DNA of 64,000 bases from Siphonodentalium dalli (GCA_032622095.1 CP136066.1:205428978-205492977); one strand, 5' to 3'; positions 35,098-46,341 are shown, counted from the stretch's first letter. Notes: generated by a model not told the origin, from the letters alone. Program-made: numbers and translations.

Positions 35098-35839
35098 ATA
35101 ATTCAGAAAACTTGCTCATTTTTAAAGTGGTTATTAGAACCCCGTCCACTATATAATAAGGGTATGTTCACACACACTCAAGTTTACACGGTATGTTTTT
35201 TTTTAGGCATTTCATCCTAGAATACCATATGGTTCCATAATGTGAACGAAAACATGCAAATAAAATTCATCTTTACCACAGCTAACAACATGAGAAGTAA
35301 AATCTCTGTAATTCAACATTTAATGGCGATAATAATAAATTAATATTCTACTATACACATGCAGCGCATATATTTATTTATTATATAATTCCATCCCACT
35401 GGAGAGTGAATATCGTGAGCCAGGAGAGTTCATGCAGTAAGAGAGATATATGTGCGAACGCGAGGAATGCCATATAAAAATAAATTTCATTTACCATTTG
35501 TATATGACATTCCTCATTGTAATTGATTCTTCAATATTATAAACATTTAAAAAAAAAAAAATGGAGCTAATGTCTGATAGTTGACTTCAAATTCCTATAT
35601 GACCCATTCTTGCAAGATAGTTGCTTGCTAATTTCGGTAGCATCCCTACAGGTGGAACTCCAGAGATTTTTAATTCTCACTTAGTTTGTTGTGGTATGGA
35701 CTCAGATGCATTTTATATGCATGTCTCCGTTCATATTCTGGCAATATCTAGTGTTTTATGACAAAATGCCTGCAAAACATACTGTGCTACTTGCGAGTGT
35801 ATGAACGAACCCCAATTGTCCGATATATTATGTTTTTTA

Positions 35840-36896
35840 TATCCCTTTTGAAAAAAAGGTTGTATTATGTTATCAGTCTGTCCGTCCGTCCATCCGTCTG
35901 TCGTGCCGTCTGTCCGTCCGTTACCATTTTTGGTTTCCGATCGATAACTCCAGTTTTGATTATTTGATCTGAACCAAAGTTGGTATGTGTATTTCCCATC
36001 TAAAGATACAGACCAAGTTTGAATATGGGTTCCGTCCAATTATTTTTACATGAGTTACGGCCCTTTTTCGACAGAATATGATCGTCTGTTAACATTTTTG
36101 GTTTCCGACCGATAACTCCAGTTTGGATTATTTGATCTGAACCAATGTTGGTATGTGTATTTCTCAGCTAAAGATACAAGCCAAGTTCGATTATGGGTTT
36201 CGTCCAGTTATTTTTTCATGAGTTACGGCTCTTTTTCAACTTAAAATTGACCATCTGTTTAAATTTTTGTTTCCGACCGATAACTCCAGTTTGGATTATT
36301 TGATCTGAACCAAAGTTGGTATGTGAATTTCCCAGCTAACAATACAGGCCAAGTTCGAATATGGGTTCCGTCCAATTATTTTTACATGAGTTACGGCCCT
36401 TTTTCAACTTAGAATTTGACCATCTTTTAAAATTTTGGTTTCCGACCGATAACTCCAGTTTGGATTATTTGATCTGAACCAAAGTTTGTATGTGTATTTC
36501 CCAGCTAACAATACAGGCCAAGTTCGAATATGGGTTCCGTCCAATTATTTTTACATGAGTTACGGCCCTTTTTCGACTTAGAATTTGACCAATTTCATAA
36601 CATTTCGGTTTCTGACCGATAACTCCAGTTTTTATTATTTGATCTGAACCAAAGCTGGTATGTGTATTTCCCAGCTAACAATACAGGCCAAGCTCGAATA
36701 TAGGTTCTGTCTAATTATTTTCACATGAGTTACGGCCATTTTTCGACTTAGAATTTGACCGCATTTTGGCATTAAAATTAGGGGTATATAAGATTTTCTT
36801 CACATGTAAGCTCCAAGTATTATTTTATTTTGCGGTAGTACAATTCGAAATGTCTAAAGGGCGTATTTTGCCACGCCCTAGCGATGCTCTTGTTAG
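35840..36896. mobile_element. Pearl/Helentron-like element with five core repeats
   Basis: Starts CCCTTTTGAAAAAAAGG, then a CCGT/CTGT microsatellite (35876-35925), then five core units of 168-170 bp anchored by TTTCCGACCGATAACTCC at about 35933, 36101, 36269, 36438 and 36608. It ends with a GGGCGT/ACGCCC hairpin (36859-36864 with 36873-36878) about 18 bp before the right boundary (GCTCTTGTT). A terminal hairpin close to the 3' end plus internal tandem cores fits non-autonomous Helentron/pearl elements described in bivalves (family knowledge; assignment inferred). The open frames through the microsatellite are artefacts. Confidence 0.55.
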
Positions 36897-39211
36897 TATA
36901 TGTGGTAGATATCCATTAAACTTTAAAGTTTAAGACCAACATCAGCAACCAAGAGTCACCATTCAAGCTCAGTAGAGCGTGGCTTTTCATAAACAATATA
37001 GAAAACAATTTCTAAATCCAGGATGTCGTGTTCAACCACGAAACACAGCATAATTACCCAGTGCGATACTTGTCATCACTGGTCAATCAGGTTTTAGAAA
37101 AAATATCAGCTCGCTGCAATAGTTGATTGGTCGGTGCAGTTATATGCTTAGAACTGTCAATAATATGTACACAGCTTATCAGTAACTGTTGTCTGCAATT
37201 GAATTTACCATTTAGAGGATGTTTAGATACCAAAGTCCACTATGTAGGAACTGTTACATCGGAAGTCGTTCTATTGCCGTTCTATTCTATTGTGATGGTT
37301 CTTGACTGATTTGTTACGGTTCCTTATGATTAAAAATAATCATTTTCGGGACAAAATCACGCATAACTATAGATATCTTGAAATTATTATGCTTTCCTGA
37401 ATGAACACAGGCTGCAGAAGTGGCGTATTATCGAAACCTGAACTCTAGATCACAATTAACTCGGAATTAGCGAGTTAACGCGTAAAAATCAACATGTTAT
37501 CACTGAAAATCAAGCCACGTAAACGCAATTCCTTTTTTTTTTGTGGCGTATAAAATATAAAAATCATTCTGAACACGAACACTGAGTGTAAAGCATACCC
37601 ATGTTATTCTTCTGTAAATTAGATGAGAATATATCCCGATATCGGTTGATAATTTGGAACAGTAGCCTCATAATCAACACGTGTTCGTGTTACGGTTCTA
37701 TTTCAAGCCAATCATGGCTGTGACGGTTCTATAGATAAGATTTATTCGAACGATTTCTGCACTTTGGGTTGAATATTGTCTTGTGTATCTGACAATTTAA
37801 ATCAGATAATGACTGTAGCTTATGCCATTTACATAATACAACAGGTATATTAAGAAAGAATACAATAAATACCTAACAATAATAGTAAGTGATATTAATT
37901 GGTAGAAACCAAATATTGAAAGTCCCGAGAGGTATACTATCATAATCATGCCTGCCTATATGGATATTTACAGTAAAACATGCTCACGCCATCTCATGCC
38001 AAAGCGAAAATCAAAATGGAATGTAACAGCACAATACAAGCATATCCGGAAAACATGAGACAAAATATTCAAATGGAAGAAAATCTTTTGGCCAATTATT
38101 TTGGCCATTTCTGAGAAACTGGCCAAATTGAAAAAAAAATAAAATAGGATCACTGAGAAAACCGAAACTAAAAAAAAAACAATAAAAAAATGAAGAAATA
38201 ATAAAAAGCAAAGGAAGAGAATAGAAAGGAAGGGAGATTAAAATGAAGCAAGACGAACCGGGTAACAAATACACTGTGGCAGTCTATATATAGTAGCAGG
38301 GAATCTGGGATCATGAAACTTGGAAAGAAGAAGGTTGAAATAGAGGAAGTATAGCCTATAGCACTAATAGAACATGTACTGCAACCACAAATTTAATTGG
38401 CACTAGATAATTCCATGAATCTCTACTTTGGTTACACCTGTAAACATCATATTTCACCCGTTAAAGTGATGTGAAACACTCCGGTATGGTGATTCAATAG
38501 AAATGGGGAATAATCTTGCTCAAAGTTGTTCTTTTAACGAATATTATTCCAAATTTCCAACACAAAACGTCATTCTGATATATTTATTAGATGCACTGAC
38601 TCTGGATGGCGAAATCATTTGTGTTTATTTGTTGTCAATTTTTGCGTCCCGAATCCAGATGTAAATATTTACAATTGAGCGCTAGTTTTGACGATGTTTT
38701 CTATTGAGTGGTATGGTTGATTTCTTTGAAATTTTCGACGATGTTAGTAGAATGCTACATTCTCCAGATTGGCATAACGCCTGCAAACTAACTGATCAGT
38801 TTCACTAACTCGGAACAAGTCCATAATATGTCTTTAAAGCATGGGAATATACCTTGATAATTTTTTTCACATGTGAATGTCCAGATCGAGATTACATGAT
38901 ATTATAGGTGACTTTTGTGAACCAATTTTGCTTAATTGCTTTACCATCATACAATTTTCACCGGGGTAATCAATTCATGTTTATCACGAAATTAGCTCAC
39001 AAAAGTCGCATAAATCACGTAATCTAGAGCTAACCAGAGAACAGATTCATGGCATTATAAATCTACAACAAAACCAAGATTGTCAATATTAGGAAAAATG
39101 CAGTTGATATAGAGAGTGAGAATAAAGCATTCATAGAGCATTTACTGCCACCAGACAGTTGCACATATACGCAAGCGAGTCACACAAGCCCAAATTAAGC
39201 ATGCGTCTTAC
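36897..39211. other. Intron sequence; J-family remnant at about 38380-39050
   Basis: Mostly AT-rich and unassigned. About 38380-39050 resembles the J family: ATGAATCTCTACTTTGG at the left, CTCACAAAAGTCGCATAAATC and CGTAATCTAGAGC at the right. Confidence 0.4.
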
Positions 39212-39293
39212 CTCTTTAAGGTCGAATGGGGTGTTCATTTTGTTTGTGACATATGCTACGACGTTGGAGAATGTAAACGAGCTTTCCCCATAC
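39212..39293 (-). CDS. M1 aminopeptidase, alternative exon version a (downstream)
   Basis: 82 nt, entering in phase 2 (its first base completes a Lys codon AA|G) and leaving in phase 0. Acceptor TATATTTAG, donor GTAAGA. It codes for YGESSFTFSNVVAYVTNKMN then TPFDLKE, followed by LETFK of the last exon. This matches the family's GGGSF-x-FS...VT...FELQ segment in the C-terminal helical domain. A second exon of the same size, phase and character lies 59 nt upstream (39353-39434). Confidence 0.85.
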
Positions 39294-39352
39294 CTAAATA
39301 TAGTAAGAAGATTATATTAATTAAAATAGGAATGTGTCTGAATATAAGTTAC

Positions 39353-39434
39353 CTGCTTCATTTCGAATGTTGAAGTCAATGATAGTGTCGCTCTTGAGAT
39401 GATGAATGACATATCGAAAAATCCTCCGCCAAAT
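39353..39434 (-). CDS. M1 aminopeptidase, alternative exon version b (upstream), predicted
   Basis: 82 nt, bounded by CTGAAATCT...: acceptor AG at 39435-39436 and donor GTAACT at 39352-39347. With the same incoming phase (AA|A, Lys) it codes for FGGGFFDMSFIISRATLSLT then STFEMKQ, 27 codons with no stop, followed in frame by LETFK. It keeps the GGG and F of the family segment that version a lacks, while version a keeps FSNVV and VTNK. Six of 27 positions are identical to version a and about eight more are conservative. Equal length, equal phase, canonical splice sites and homology together point to tandem exon duplication. Expression is not shown. Confidence 0.7.
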
Positions 39435-39999
39435 CTGAAAAAAATATCCGTTCTCATAATATCATGCATTATGATACACCAGCTAATTACATTTCAGATG
39501 GGGTCAGATTACTAAGTTTTCAACTTTTGGGTGAACAAGGACCAGTCTATATATATCGCACAAAATTTGACAACAGCTGCCTAAATATCTAATTCATGGA
39601 AGTAAAAGTTCATTTTAATGAATGATTTTCGACTCAATGTTGTTATAACTGCTTAGTGAATGAAAATTGCTATCTAGGTGTCCTGGTGTCGCCTGTCTTT
39701 GTTTTTCTTTTTGCGACACGCGTTTCTGTTTATTTGCGAGCACTCAATGTCTCTTGTTGAATAGACTGGTTCCTGGTCAAAAGCTGAAACAATCTGAAAA
39801 TGCAGTAACCCCCACCCCTCCATTCTTATTAGGGGCTGCGATTCGGGCATTATGTTTTGTTTTCAATTTGATTTTGGATACAATTTATATTTTGAATCAA
39901 GATTTTATTCGATTCGGTCAAATGCTTCATCTTTGTGGACAATGAGCCATTGTCTACACAACTTCAGGCCAATAAGGTTCCAGTATAGCTTGTTCTGAA

Positions 40000-40160
40000 C
40001 AGGGATGGCCCAATTACTTACTCAACGTAGTTTACAATTACAATTACTTTCAACCCCCTGCATTACACATATAATTGCAATTATGTTGAAAACACAATGT
40101 AATTAATTACAATTACTAATACAATGTAATAAATTACGTTTTAATTATTTGATGGAACTT
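40000..40160. repeat. Possible hAT terminal fragment (CAGGGATGGCC...)
   Basis: CAGGGATGGCCCAATTACTT followed by a run of TAATTACAATTAC motifs resembles one end of a hAT element. No matching other end or duplication is seen. Confidence 0.3.
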
Positions 40161-40417
40161 TAAAAATCATTGTATTTTCCTTGTGAATGGTTATGTGTAT
40201 CATTGCTCTATAGTTATTCATCAGTATGACCCAGTATACCAACGATTATTAAAATCCGACCATCAATGAATGAGATATAGAGCTAAAAAAATCGGATGGA
40301 CAGACCCCATTTCTATATCCAAACTTCTTTTGTCGGAGGATAATAATACAGTTCTGATCCATCCAATGACTCAATCTTCCGCACAGAGATTGGATATTCA
40401 AAACATCGAGGTCTATT

Positions 40418-41090
40418 TGTAACATTTGTGTTCTTGACATCAGATAGCGCAGATGCAGCCTCGTTTGACACACGCTGATAATGCATTTTTTTACCCTGTG
40501 CCAATGCATTCTCTTATATATGCGAGTCGACCATAGGTCGCCTCGCATATATAAGAGAATGCATTGGCCTAACAATTTTATTACAATTTTAATAATTTTT
40601 TCTTGTATTCTTTAACAATTTTATAATTTCACCCATACAGAGCCCCAGACAAACATGAGCAGACGACACTCTTCTATATATGTGTGGGGCTCCCTGCAGG
40701 GTAATGGATGTTTTTTATTTTGTGTAACATTTGTGTTCTTGACATCAGATGCAGGCTCGTTTGCCACACGCTGATAATGCATTTTTTTACCCTGTGCCAA
40801 TGCATTCTCTTATATATGCGAGTCGACCATAGGTCGCCTCGCATATATAATAGAATGCATTGGCCTAACAATTTTTTACAATTTTAATAATTTTTTCTTG
40901 TATTCTTTAACAATTTTATAACTTCACCCATACAGAGCCCCAGACAAACATGAGCAGACGACACTCTTCTATATGCTTCTATATATGTGTGGGGCTCCCT
41001 GCAGGGTAATGGATGTTTTTTATTTTGTGTAACATTTGTGTTCTTGACATCAGATGCAGCCTCGTTTGACACACGCTGATAATGCATTTG
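40418..41090. repeat. Tandem array of about 305-bp composite units
   Basis: TAACATTTGTGTTCTTGACA and CACACGCTGATAATGCATTT recur at about 40418, 40727 and 41032. Each unit contains one full core palindrome (40500-40570; 40797-40866) and the A-type central block (GTGTGGGGCTCCCTGCAGGG). The third unit is truncated before the palindrome. Confidence 0.75.
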
Positions 41091-41155
41091 AAAACAACAG
41101 CTTCTGCATGGTTTCCAATGTGCTACCTGCAATGTCATATATCTTGCATACACTG

Positions 41156-41402
41156 TTAACCCTTTGAGTGCCAGGGGCCGATCTCATCGGCCCTAAACCT
41201 ACAAAATAAGTCTGTTAAAGAATATAAGAATAAATTATTAAAATTGTAAAAAATTGTAAAAAAAAATAAATAATAGTTGTTAGGCCAATGCATTCTCTTA
41301 TATATGCGAGGCGACCTATGGTCGACTCGCATATATAAGAGAATGCATTGGCACAGGGTATATGCGTTGATACAAAAATCGACCTGGCACTCAAAGGGTT
41401 AA
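41156..41402. mobile_element. B-family TTAA composite foldback
   Basis: TTAA at both ends. Tips CCCTTTGAGTGCCAGG and CCTGGCACTCAAAGGG, left GGGGCCGATCTCATCGGCCC, one core palindrome at 41286-41355. Near-identical to 52433-52681 in opposite orientation. Its right TTAA is also the left TTAA of the next element. Confidence 0.8.
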
Positions 41403-41802
41403 AGGTACTCAATCCCGATCAGACGCTCCTAAATTACTATTTCTTTGGCTTCGGGGGTAAAAAATATTTGATTCAAGTCGAGGAACCCACCCATCAAAGC
41501 TCAGTGATTAGATATCGATGTTTGAAGTTTACAATTTCTGTTGTTTGTGGGACAGAACTTGACGGTCTTGCAGATAAAGATGGATAACTCTAAGATCAAG
41601 TGGTAATAATAACCATTTGATTTTAGAGTTATCCATCTTTATCTGCAAGTTCTGTCCCACAAACAATAGAAATCGTAAACTTCAAACACTAATCACTCTG
41701 AGCTTTGATGGGTGGGTTCCTCGACTCGAATCAAATATTTTTTACCCCCGAAGCCAAAGAAATAGTAAATTAGGAGCGTCTGATCGGATTGAGTACCTTT
41801 AA
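41399..41802. mobile_element. L-family TTAA foldback, complete
   Basis: A 404-bp inverted repeat with TTAA at both ends and tips AGGTACTCAATCCxGATCAG. Arms include TTTGGCTTCGGGGGTAAAAA and GATAAAGATGGATAACTCTA. Loop near 41605. No coding capacity. Confidence 0.8.
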
Positions 41803-41914
41803 TTAACAATTATTGTAAATTTGCAGCGATATAAGGGGTATTATTTGTGTCAGTGTTATGATTCTACCATATAAATGTTCACATGTAAGTGGTAACATGG
41901 TTCTGGCCAGAATA

Positions 41915-42127
41915 CAGTAATGCCCTAAATAATCGACTCCTTAACCACAGCAGAATTATGGGTAATTTTTCAAGATTTAGTCGGAAATATGGCTTGTTGC
42001 CATTCATAGGAAAGCTCTCAGTGAGAGCTTTCCGACCAATGGCAGCAAGCCATATTACCGACTAAATCCTGAAATATTTCACATAATTCTGCTATGGTTA
42101 AAGGGTCATATACTTCGGGCATTACTG
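41915..42127. mobile_element. R1 foldback MITE copy 9
   Basis: Complete but more diverged palindrome with TA flanks. Confidence 0.8.
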
Positions 42128-42368
42128 TAATCCGGGATATAATGGCAGTGGATTATTTAGGGCACTTCTGTATCTTTGGATTGGCAATACACGCCACACT
42201 TACATTTAAAAATCTTGAACAAAAATGTTGTAAAATGGTCTGGTATTTCATGAGGAAATACTGGTGCAATATATTATTCACATCAATTTCCACGTACATC
42301 ATGTCTTATGCCGGCCATGATACACTTGACGAAGATTGTCAAACGTTTTTTTCTAAAATCATACTTAC

Positions 42369-42509
42369 TTTTCAAATATATCGTCGTATTTGGATCGGAC
42401 AAAATCCCAGGCAAGAGAACGGCCAATCGGATTGCCAGCCACATATCCGATTACGCTAGCTGCATCCTGAGTACGAATTTTCGTTTCATCCATAGCATAT
42501 TCTAGATAT
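42369..42509 (-). CDS. M1 aminopeptidase exon (141 nt)
   Basis: Phase 2 in, phase 2 out; acceptor TTTATAG, donor GTAAGT. Codes for YLEYAMDETKIRTQDAASVI, then GYVAGNPIGRSLAWDFVRSK and YDDIFE. The GNPIGRSLAWDF block corresponds to the family's N-x-x-G-x-x-L-W/A-W-D-F helix. Confidence 0.92.
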
Positions 42510-42684
42510 CTATAAATAAAGAAAAGTTATATAAGGTCACATGGAAATATATGTTTGCCAGATGTGTGGAAAATATCTTATTCATTCATAATTGATATGA
42601 ATGTGAGGTGTTGGCTTTTCTCTCAGCTTTCTGTATACATGCATTCGTGGTGATAGAATAGGGGGCTTGGTAATTGACATGAAT

Positions 42685-43480
42685 CTCTAATCTGGCTACG
42701 CCCGTATAGAGATCATGTTCAACAAATTAATGGGAACTTTATTGAAGATCTGACGGGATCTTTATAACATCGGAAAAAATAACACGGATAATAAATTTCT
42801 TATTTAATACCTACAGGTTACACTGGTGTAAATGCTTTCCATAGGTCTCAGTACAAACGTTTTAGTGTATACTGTTTACAATATAACGCCTATGTCCAGA
42901 ATTTTCTATAAATCTGAAATATTGACATTTGCGGTAACTTTTTATACGAACAAAATCATCTTACAGGCAGGGAATTCGCCTTTAAATCTTTAAATAAGTG
43001 TCAGAACCGCACTAAAAATATAATGTCATATTTTAAACCGCACCACAGAATTCAAACTTGACTACAAAGGGCTAATGCTTGTGCGAGTGGCTATATTACC
43101 TATGGGAAAGCATAGGGAAGAGGTGAGATATATTTTTAAGCTAAAACACACAAGGCTATTGTATTGACCAATCAGTGCCCAGTGTCTATTTTATTCTCTC
43201 CTAGAATTCCCCCCCGCATCCGCTAGATGTCATTCCGAACCATGTTTACACCAGTGTAACTACATGCACTCTTTAATAATGCATTTCATATTAGTAAAAG
43301 GTCACACTCAAAGAGTACACGCCTTAGTAACTTGAGTGTACCGATTTCGCTTTGCATCGCTTACGATCATACAATTTCTCCCGGGTATAATCAGTTATAT
43401 GTTTTTCGCGACATAATAAGCCGACATCGGCTCACAAAAGTCACTTAAATCATACAATCTCGAGCTGAGACCTTCACCTT
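42685..43480. repeat. J-family long element, diverged
   Basis: Left GAATCTCTAATCTGGCTACG and CCCGTATAGAGATCATG; right GCTCACAAAAGTCACTTAAA and TCTCGAGCTGAGACCTTCAC. Same family as 48990-49585. Confidence 0.45.
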
Positions 43481-43697
43481 GAATTCAATGAAATTTTTTT
43501 TTTTTTAAATATGGATGGCCTTCATGATAGGTATTGCTGTTATAATAGACACATCCATTAAAACCACCATCAACAGAAAGAATATTAAATTATGGACATA
43601 TTTTGTTCTTATTCAAATCATAATATTGCATAAATAGCATGTTATTGTCAAGATCGTACGCAGTGTTAGTGAACAAATACCATGTTATGTTACAGTA

Positions 43698-43915
43698 CAG
43701 TACATAAAGAGTGTGCAATAAGCAAAACACTCGACACCGGGGATATCGTACTGATGAATTTTGGTTAATACTGTTGTTTCAACATACCGCTATAGTGCTT
43801 GCTATTCATCGCAACTCAACATTTCGGTGTTGAATGGGGCACAGCGTGTATCAATCTCCCCAAAAAATCACCACGATGTTGAGTGTGTTGCTTATCGCAC
43901 ACTCTGTATGTGCTG
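43698..43915. mobile_element. Foldback with AGAGTGTGCGATAAGCAA ends
   Basis: CAGTACATAAAGAGTGTGC and AATAAGCAAAACACTC at the left match the right end in inverse. The interior is not palindromic. Confidence 0.6.
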
Positions 43916-44038
43916 TATATAAACAAATGATCAGCTGGCACAAGTGTGTTTTGTGGATGCTATCCTATTGATACAATTATTATATTATACTATTAGTATA
44001 TTCTTGAGGTCAATTTCATAATTTGATAACTTTTATTT

Positions 44039-44579
44039 TTAAAGATACAGGCGGCGTTGGCGGTGGGTATGCTGATAAAATATTCACCTCTGTCAAAAAC
44101 CGCCATAAACAGAAATAATAGTAAAATATAGACAGACTTTGTTCTTATACCAATCTGAAATATGGCATAAACAGTATGTTTTTGTCAAATGTTTTTCCTT
44201 TGTTATGTAAACAAAAGCAAAAAACGTTACAGAACCTGGCTTTTTGTTTAGATCCGGATATGGCAAACATAAAGAGCGTTATTTGGAAATAATATGGAAA
44301 TAATAAAGAGCGTTTATATCATTTGTGTGTGATTAACCAATAGAATTGCTCTGTGTTATGTAAACAGAAGCAAAACATCTGTAAAACGAGCAGGCCATCG
44401 TACGTCCTGACGAAAATATACTATTTATGCGCTGATTATGTTTGGCATATGAACAAAACTATATATATTTTAATATTCCTTCTGTTGATGGCGATTTGAA
44501 CAAATATGAATATTTCTGCAATGAACGCCGCCCGTGCCTTTAAATTTAAACCTGCAACCAAGGCCACCCGTACCTTTAA
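44039..44579. mobile_element. TTAA-flanked element, ends AGGTACGGGTGGC-type
   Basis: TTAA AGATACAGGCGGCG at the left and CCACCCGTACCT TTAA at the right. The interior contains two related AGACTTTGTTCTTAT and AACAGAAGCAAAAC blocks; a further interior-like stretch lies at 43540-43650. Confidence 0.5.
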
Positions 44580-44760
44580 GGAACAGGTTACAATTGACTA
44601 AGAACTAAATTAGCTGTATTAGTTTTTCGATATTATAGAGTTCCCTGTCAGATCTTCAAACAGTACTCAGGTTTTGAACTGGTGGAATATCATATGTATC
44701 CGGGCATGTAACCAGAACATATAGAGGTACATGGTATGATATACATGGAATGGTGTAACA

Positions 44761-44782
44761 CCCCCCCCCCCCCCCCCCCCCC
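44761..44782. repeat. Poly-C tract (22 bp)
   Basis: Uninterrupted C run. Confidence 0.9.
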
Positions 44783-45099
44783 CATTGTGGAAAGGTTTGG
44801 CATGTTACATTTGGAATGGCACATTGAGATATCTCTCGATCAACTCCACTTGAAAATCATATCAGGCCCATATCAGGCCCATATCAGGGTTCGAAACCAC
44901 AACTTCCCTCTGCAGACTGCAAGGATGGTTTTCACAACATAACCACCTCGACTGAAAGGTCATCCTTGAAAGAAATCATGAGTTAAGCCGCATATCAGTC
45001 TGAACCAGGGTTCGATCTAAGTGTGACATAGAATGGATCTAACATTATCAGAACAGCAAAATGTATTCAACTATATAAAAATTGTTTTGAGAAAATTTA

Positions 45100-45640
45100 T
45101 TTTATAAGTGCACTACAAACTTTTCTTAATTGAAATTTGAGAATATTTTTCATGCCTTTGTCTAGAAAGTAAGAAAGTGGCTTTCTTACTGTATTAGAAA
45201 TAAATTCTAGCTTTAAGAAATATATTTTCTATATATAAGCACAAAAAACATTTTCTAAGTATACTCCCAAATATTCTTTATATATCTAGCCTAGAAAACT
45301 TTCCTTGACGTTTGAGAAAACATTTCTTATATTTTGCTGGATATTGAGAACAAGGCTTTCTAGAATATAAAAAAAATATTTCTGACGTTTTTCTAGATAT
45401 TGAGAAAAAGACTTTCTAGGATTTAAGAAATTTATTCTTACTATTAAGAAAATATGAGAAAAATATTTAAACAGTTCTTGGGGAAACATTAAGAAAAATA
45501 TTCTCATAATTAGAATTTAAATTCTATAAGAAATGTATTTTTCTAACTATTATAAAATATGATGAAAAGAAAACTTTCTAAGTATACTCCCAAGATATAA
45601 TACTTCTTATTTTAAGTTTTTTTTTATAAAATAAGAAAAT
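45100..45640. repeat. Low-complexity TTTCTAGA/AAGAAA region
   Basis: Irregular repeats of TTTCTAxxATxTTGAGAAAA and AAGAAATxTxTTTTCTA over about 540 bp, with GTATACTCCCAA at both ends (45260 and 45583). Origin unknown. Confidence 0.5.
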
Positions 45641-45731
45641 CCTTTTTGGCAGTGTGTATATATACTGCACTGGCACACTATAATGTATGGATGCTCTGTC
45701 TTAGTATGATGTGCTCATTGCTTGGTATATA

Positions 45732-45916
45732 CAGTAATGGCCTAAATAATTGACTCCTTAACCACAGCAGAATTATGGGTAATTTTTCAGGATTTAGTCG
45801 GAAATATGGCTGAAAGATTTCCGATGAATGGCAACAAGCCATATTTCCGACTAAAAACTGAAAAATTACCGATAATTCTGCTGTGATTGAGGGGTCGATT
45901 ATTTAGGGCATTACTG
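45732..45916. mobile_element. R1 foldback MITE copy 10, centre lost
   Basis: Tips and TA flanks kept. The inner part of the left arm after GGAAATATGGC is missing. Confidence 0.8.
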
Positions 45917-46010
45917 TAGGCGGGAACATGTTATCATTTGAAATGTCCATGTTACAATCATAATGGCACACCGGGATGTTCCTGAATTCATATCAAGCTT
46001 GATAATCAGT

Positions 46011-46262
46011 AAGCCTTGAAATAGGGTGTCTGTCATTTGCAGAATGAGGTCCCCAGAGGGTGAATTTAGTGATGCTATCCTGCATAGCGGGCTAGCATCA
46101 CAAAATTCACCCTCTGGGGACCTCATTCTGCTTACACCTCAGCAGAATGAGGTTCCCAGAGGGCGAATTTTGTGATGCTAGCCCGCTATACGGGGTAGCA
46201 TTACTAAATTCACCCTCTGGGGACCTCATTCTGCAAATGACAGACACACTATTTCAAGGCTT
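46011..46262. mobile_element. E-family foldback, copy 4, perfect 10-bp duplication
   Basis: AAGCCTTGAAATAGGG and TATTTCAAGGCTT ends, flanked by GATAATCAGT at 46001-46010 and 46263-46272. Two palindromic modules lie inside. The 10-bp duplication supports a Mutator-like origin. Confidence 0.8.
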
Positions 46263-46341
46263 GATAATCAGTCCCAACTTTCGCCCATGTCGGGATTCGA
46301 ACCCACGATGTCGACTTCTATAGTGACTGTTCATGACTTAC

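Noticed and set aside
35758..36039. Frames rich in SVRPSVCRAVCPSV or TDGTTDGWTDGQTD
   Set aside because: They translate the CCGT/CTGT microsatellite, not protein genes.
37968..38274. Phe/Ser-rich hydrophobic frame on the minus strand, considered as a membrane segment or extra exon
   Set aside because: Arises from A-rich/T-rich low-complexity sequence; no M1 similarity or matching splice phases.
46262..46320. tRNA-like T-arm (GGGATTCGAACCC) and similar GGTTCGAAACC near 44890
   Set aside because: No full cloverleaf could be drawn around either. At most a tRNA-derived SINE remnant.
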